NCBI GenBank assembly: GCA_010912705.1
Contig: POWB01000004.1
Coordinates: 58,470-122,469 of the forward strand
Reading direction: 5' to 3'
Length of the DNA stretch: 64,000 nucleotides
DNA from: Halochromatium sp.
GTDB taxonomy: Bacteria > Pseudomonadota > Gammaproteobacteria > Chromatiales > Chromatiaceae
Below the pieces are notes generated by a model. That model worked only from the letters and a program-made list of their open reading frames with translations. It was not told the DNA's origin and made no database searches. Within the stretch, counting starts at the first letter, position 1. The number at the start of each line of letters is the position of its first letter. Below are positions 62,337 to 64,000 of this stretch, piece by piece. The position numbers were made by a program, and so were the translations under genes.

Positions 62337-62366
62337 GTCGATGCAGCAGTCCCCTTGGATGCGCGA

Positions 62367-64000
62367 ATGACAGCGCTCTGGAGCCCGCCGGCGCTGCTCA
62401 GCGCCCTCAAGACCACAACCGGCATCCTCACCGCCTGGGGCATCGTCCTCTGGCTGCAGTGGCCAGATCCCTTTCTGGCGCCACTCGCGGTCCTGTTCCT
62501 GCAAACGCCCTACCTTGGGGCCTCGCTGCGCAAGGGACTGATGCGGGTGCTCGGCACCCTCGCCGGTGCCCTGCTGGTGCTGGGCCTACTAGCCTGGCTG
62601 ATCCAGGAGCGCTGGCCGCTGATCGGCATGCTCTCACTGGTACTCGCTGGCGCGATCTACCAGATGCGCCACAGCCGCTATGCCTACGCCTGGCTCATGG
62701 TGGCAATCACGGTCGCCATCATTGCCGCAGATGCAGCAGCCCGGCCGGAGCTCGCCTTTCAGCTCGCGGTCTATCGCACCTCCGAGGCCATCATCGGCAT
62801 TCTGGTCGTGCTGGTCATCAACGGCATCTTTTGGCCACGCTCCGGCGGCATCGCCTATCATCAAACCTATTCGGCAAGCCTCGCCGCCCTGGCTGAGCAT
62901 CTGCGTGCAACCGCAAGCAGCCTGATCGACCCAGGGCGTCCAGCGCTACCACGGCTAGCCTCCTCACTGCTCAAGGCACCGACACAGCTACGCGAGATCC
63001 TGACCGCCGCCGCCCTCGACACCGGTTCGTTTCGCCGCCTACGTCGAACCTACGAAGCCCAGATCCAGGGTCTGACTGGAATGCTGGGCACCTTGGCTGG
63101 GCTGGGCGAGAATCTGCGCCTAGCCGCTGAGCACGAGCGCGCCTTCCTGAGCCTAAGGCAGCGTCGCCATATCGCCGCCGCCCTCGCCGCGCTCAACCGC
63201 GCGCTAGCGCAGCTGAGATCAGCGCCACAGGCGGCGCGGCCCGATCGCCTAGCGGCAAGCTTGGACCGAGCGCGCCGACATGGCGATGCCTTACTCAGCG
63301 CCCCGGCACTGGCCGTGCACAGCGGCCGGGAGAGCGCCCTATTGCACGCCTTCGCGGGCCAGCTGGGGCGGTTGATCGAGTTAGTTGATGCCCAGCACCA
63401 GACCAGCCTCGCCATCGCCGCAGGCCGCTCCCTGCCGCGCTCCGAGCTGCCGCTAGAACCGCAGCCGCCACTCAGCGAGCAGCTCCGCACCGCCTTGCCG
63501 AACGCGCTCTTGGTCGCCGTGATTTTCTGGACCCTAGCCCTGACCTGGATCCAGTTTCAGTGGCCCCCATCCGGCTTCCTCGGCGTGCTCATGGGGGTCG
63601 TCTTGATTGGCATCGAGACCCTGCAGAACGCACCCGCACTGGAGCCAGGGCGACGCATCGCGCTTGGCGTGGCCTTGGGGATGCTCGTCACCGCACCGGT
63701 CTATCTGCTGCTGATGCCGCAGCTGCAGGGCTTTGCCGAGCTGGCGCTGGTGCTATTTCCGCTCTATTTCAGCATCAGCTACTTTATCCACGCCCTAACG
63801 CCGCCGAATAACCTGCCCTTCACCGGCATGGGGCTCATGGCCATCATCATGGTCTCGCTGGAGCCACAGCAGACCTTTGATGCCGTCAGCTACTTTGATA
63901 CCGGCTTGAGCGTGCTGACCGGGTTCGCCGTAGCACTGATCTTCCTGAGCATCGCACAATCACTGCCGCCACGAGAGCGTCTGCGACGCCTGACGCTGCA
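62367..64000 (+). CDS. FUSC-family membrane transporter (partial, right edge)
   Basis: At least 544 codons of an aromatic-acid-exporter-like FUSC protein. The first hydrophobic block (about residues 8-160: LLSALKTTTGILTAWGIVLW, LAPLAVLFLQ, INGIFWP) is followed by a helical cytoplasmic part and a second block (ALLVAVIFWTLALTWIQFQW, LGVLMGVVLIG). The duplicated layout is typical of FUSC/YccS/AaeB. No HlyD-like partner is visible. It lies 30 bases after the secreted-protein gene and may be co-transcribed with it. The C-terminus is outside the window. Confidence 0.85.
   Translation, partial: MTALWSPPALLSALKTTTGILTAWGIVLWLQWPDPFLAPLAVLFLQTPYLGASLRKGLMRVLGTLAGALLVLGLLAWLIQERWPLIGMLSLVLAGAIYQMRHSRYAYAWLMVAITVAIIAADAAARPELAFQLAVYRTSEAIIGILVVLVINGIFWPRSGGIAYHQTYSASLAALAEHLRATASSLIDPGRPALPRLASSLLKAPTQLREILTAAALDTGSFRRLRRTYEAQIQGLTGMLGTLAGLGENLRLAAEHERAFLSLRQRRHIAAALAALNRALAQLRSAPQAARPDRLAASLDRARRHGDALLSAPALAVHSGRESALLHAFAGQLGRLIELVDAQHQTSLAIAAGRSLPRSELPLEPQPPLSEQLRTALPNALLVAVIFWTLALTWIQFQWPPSGFLGVLMGVVLIGIETLQNAPALEPGRRIALGVALGMLVTAPVYLLLMPQLQGFAELALVLFPLYFSISYFIHALTPPNNLPFTGMGLMAIIMVSLEPQQTFDAVSYFDTGLSVLTGFAVALIFLSIAQSLPPRERLRRLTL

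Noticed and set aside
1-64000. CRISPR arrays or cas genes
   Set aside because: No regularly spaced repeats with unique spacers and no Cas-like protein were seen; all tandem repeats are short and contiguous.

Overview
The window is high-GC, gene-dense DNA from a proteobacterium, most likely a gammaproteobacterium. The many Uma2-type proteins, c-di-GMP proteins, an ArsJ-type arsenic locus and glycine-betaine-type transport genes would suit a purple sulfur bacterium (Chromatiales). That placement is inference; no rRNA or photosynthesis gene is present to confirm it.

Region 1 (1-14200, minus strand) is a type 1 BREX phage-defence operon. In transcription order it holds two small unknown genes, brxA, brxB, brxC, an AAA ATPase, a small PD-(D/E)XK-like nuclease, pglX, a DUF262/DUF1524 (GmrSD/BrxU-like) protein and pglZ, which runs off the left edge. 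brxL is not in the window and would be expected beyond position 1. The ATPase-nuclease pair between brxC and pglX sits where other BREX loci carry the PARIS ariAB pair, but the small protein looks like a different nuclease. This is my best candidate for an undescribed system. A 3' remnant of a tRNA-Lys gene lies between this island and the next block.

Region 2 (14600-22750) holds a betaine/proline-type ABC ATPase, an unrecognised three-gene membrane/coiled-coil operon, a free-standing trpB2, a LysM protein and a small secreted protein.

Region 3 (22800-29460) is an arsenic locus: arsR, a PstS-like lipoprotein, an ArsJ-associated GAPDH, ArsJ fused to a membrane-fusion-protein domain, an ArsP-like permease, a GDCCVxC protein and a small thioredoxin. 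A shared candidate operator precedes its two likely transcription units.

Region 4 (29460-41450) is a decaying accessory zone. It has two near-identical Uma2 genes, an intact and a broken GNAT gene, a YafQ/DinJ toxin-antitoxin pair, DsbB, and truncated remnants of an AAA ATPase, an ACR3 arsenite pump, a BCCT carrier, a TAXI binding protein and an RND pump.

Region 5 (41490-51270) has an SDR dehydrogenase, then a five-gene operon linking a secreted protein, a TlpA-like thioredoxin, a CxxCH protein, a sensor kinase and a REC-GGDEF cyclase (a likely envelope/redox to c-di-GMP pathway), then an MscS channel and a DUF481 protein.

Region 6 (51248-56105) is a 4.7-kb cassette bracketed by 85-bp direct repeats. 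It carries DarT-DarG nested between HsdS and HsdR remnants of a collapsed type I restriction system, with a GIY-YIG/DUF4357 protein and other fragments.

Region 7 (56091-64000) has a Cache-HAMP-GAF-HD-GYP protein split by one in-frame stop and paired with a urea/amide-type binding protein, an IS1595-type transposase remnant, a Uma2 protein with a coiled-coil tail, a secreted protein and a FUSC-family membrane protein cut by the right edge.
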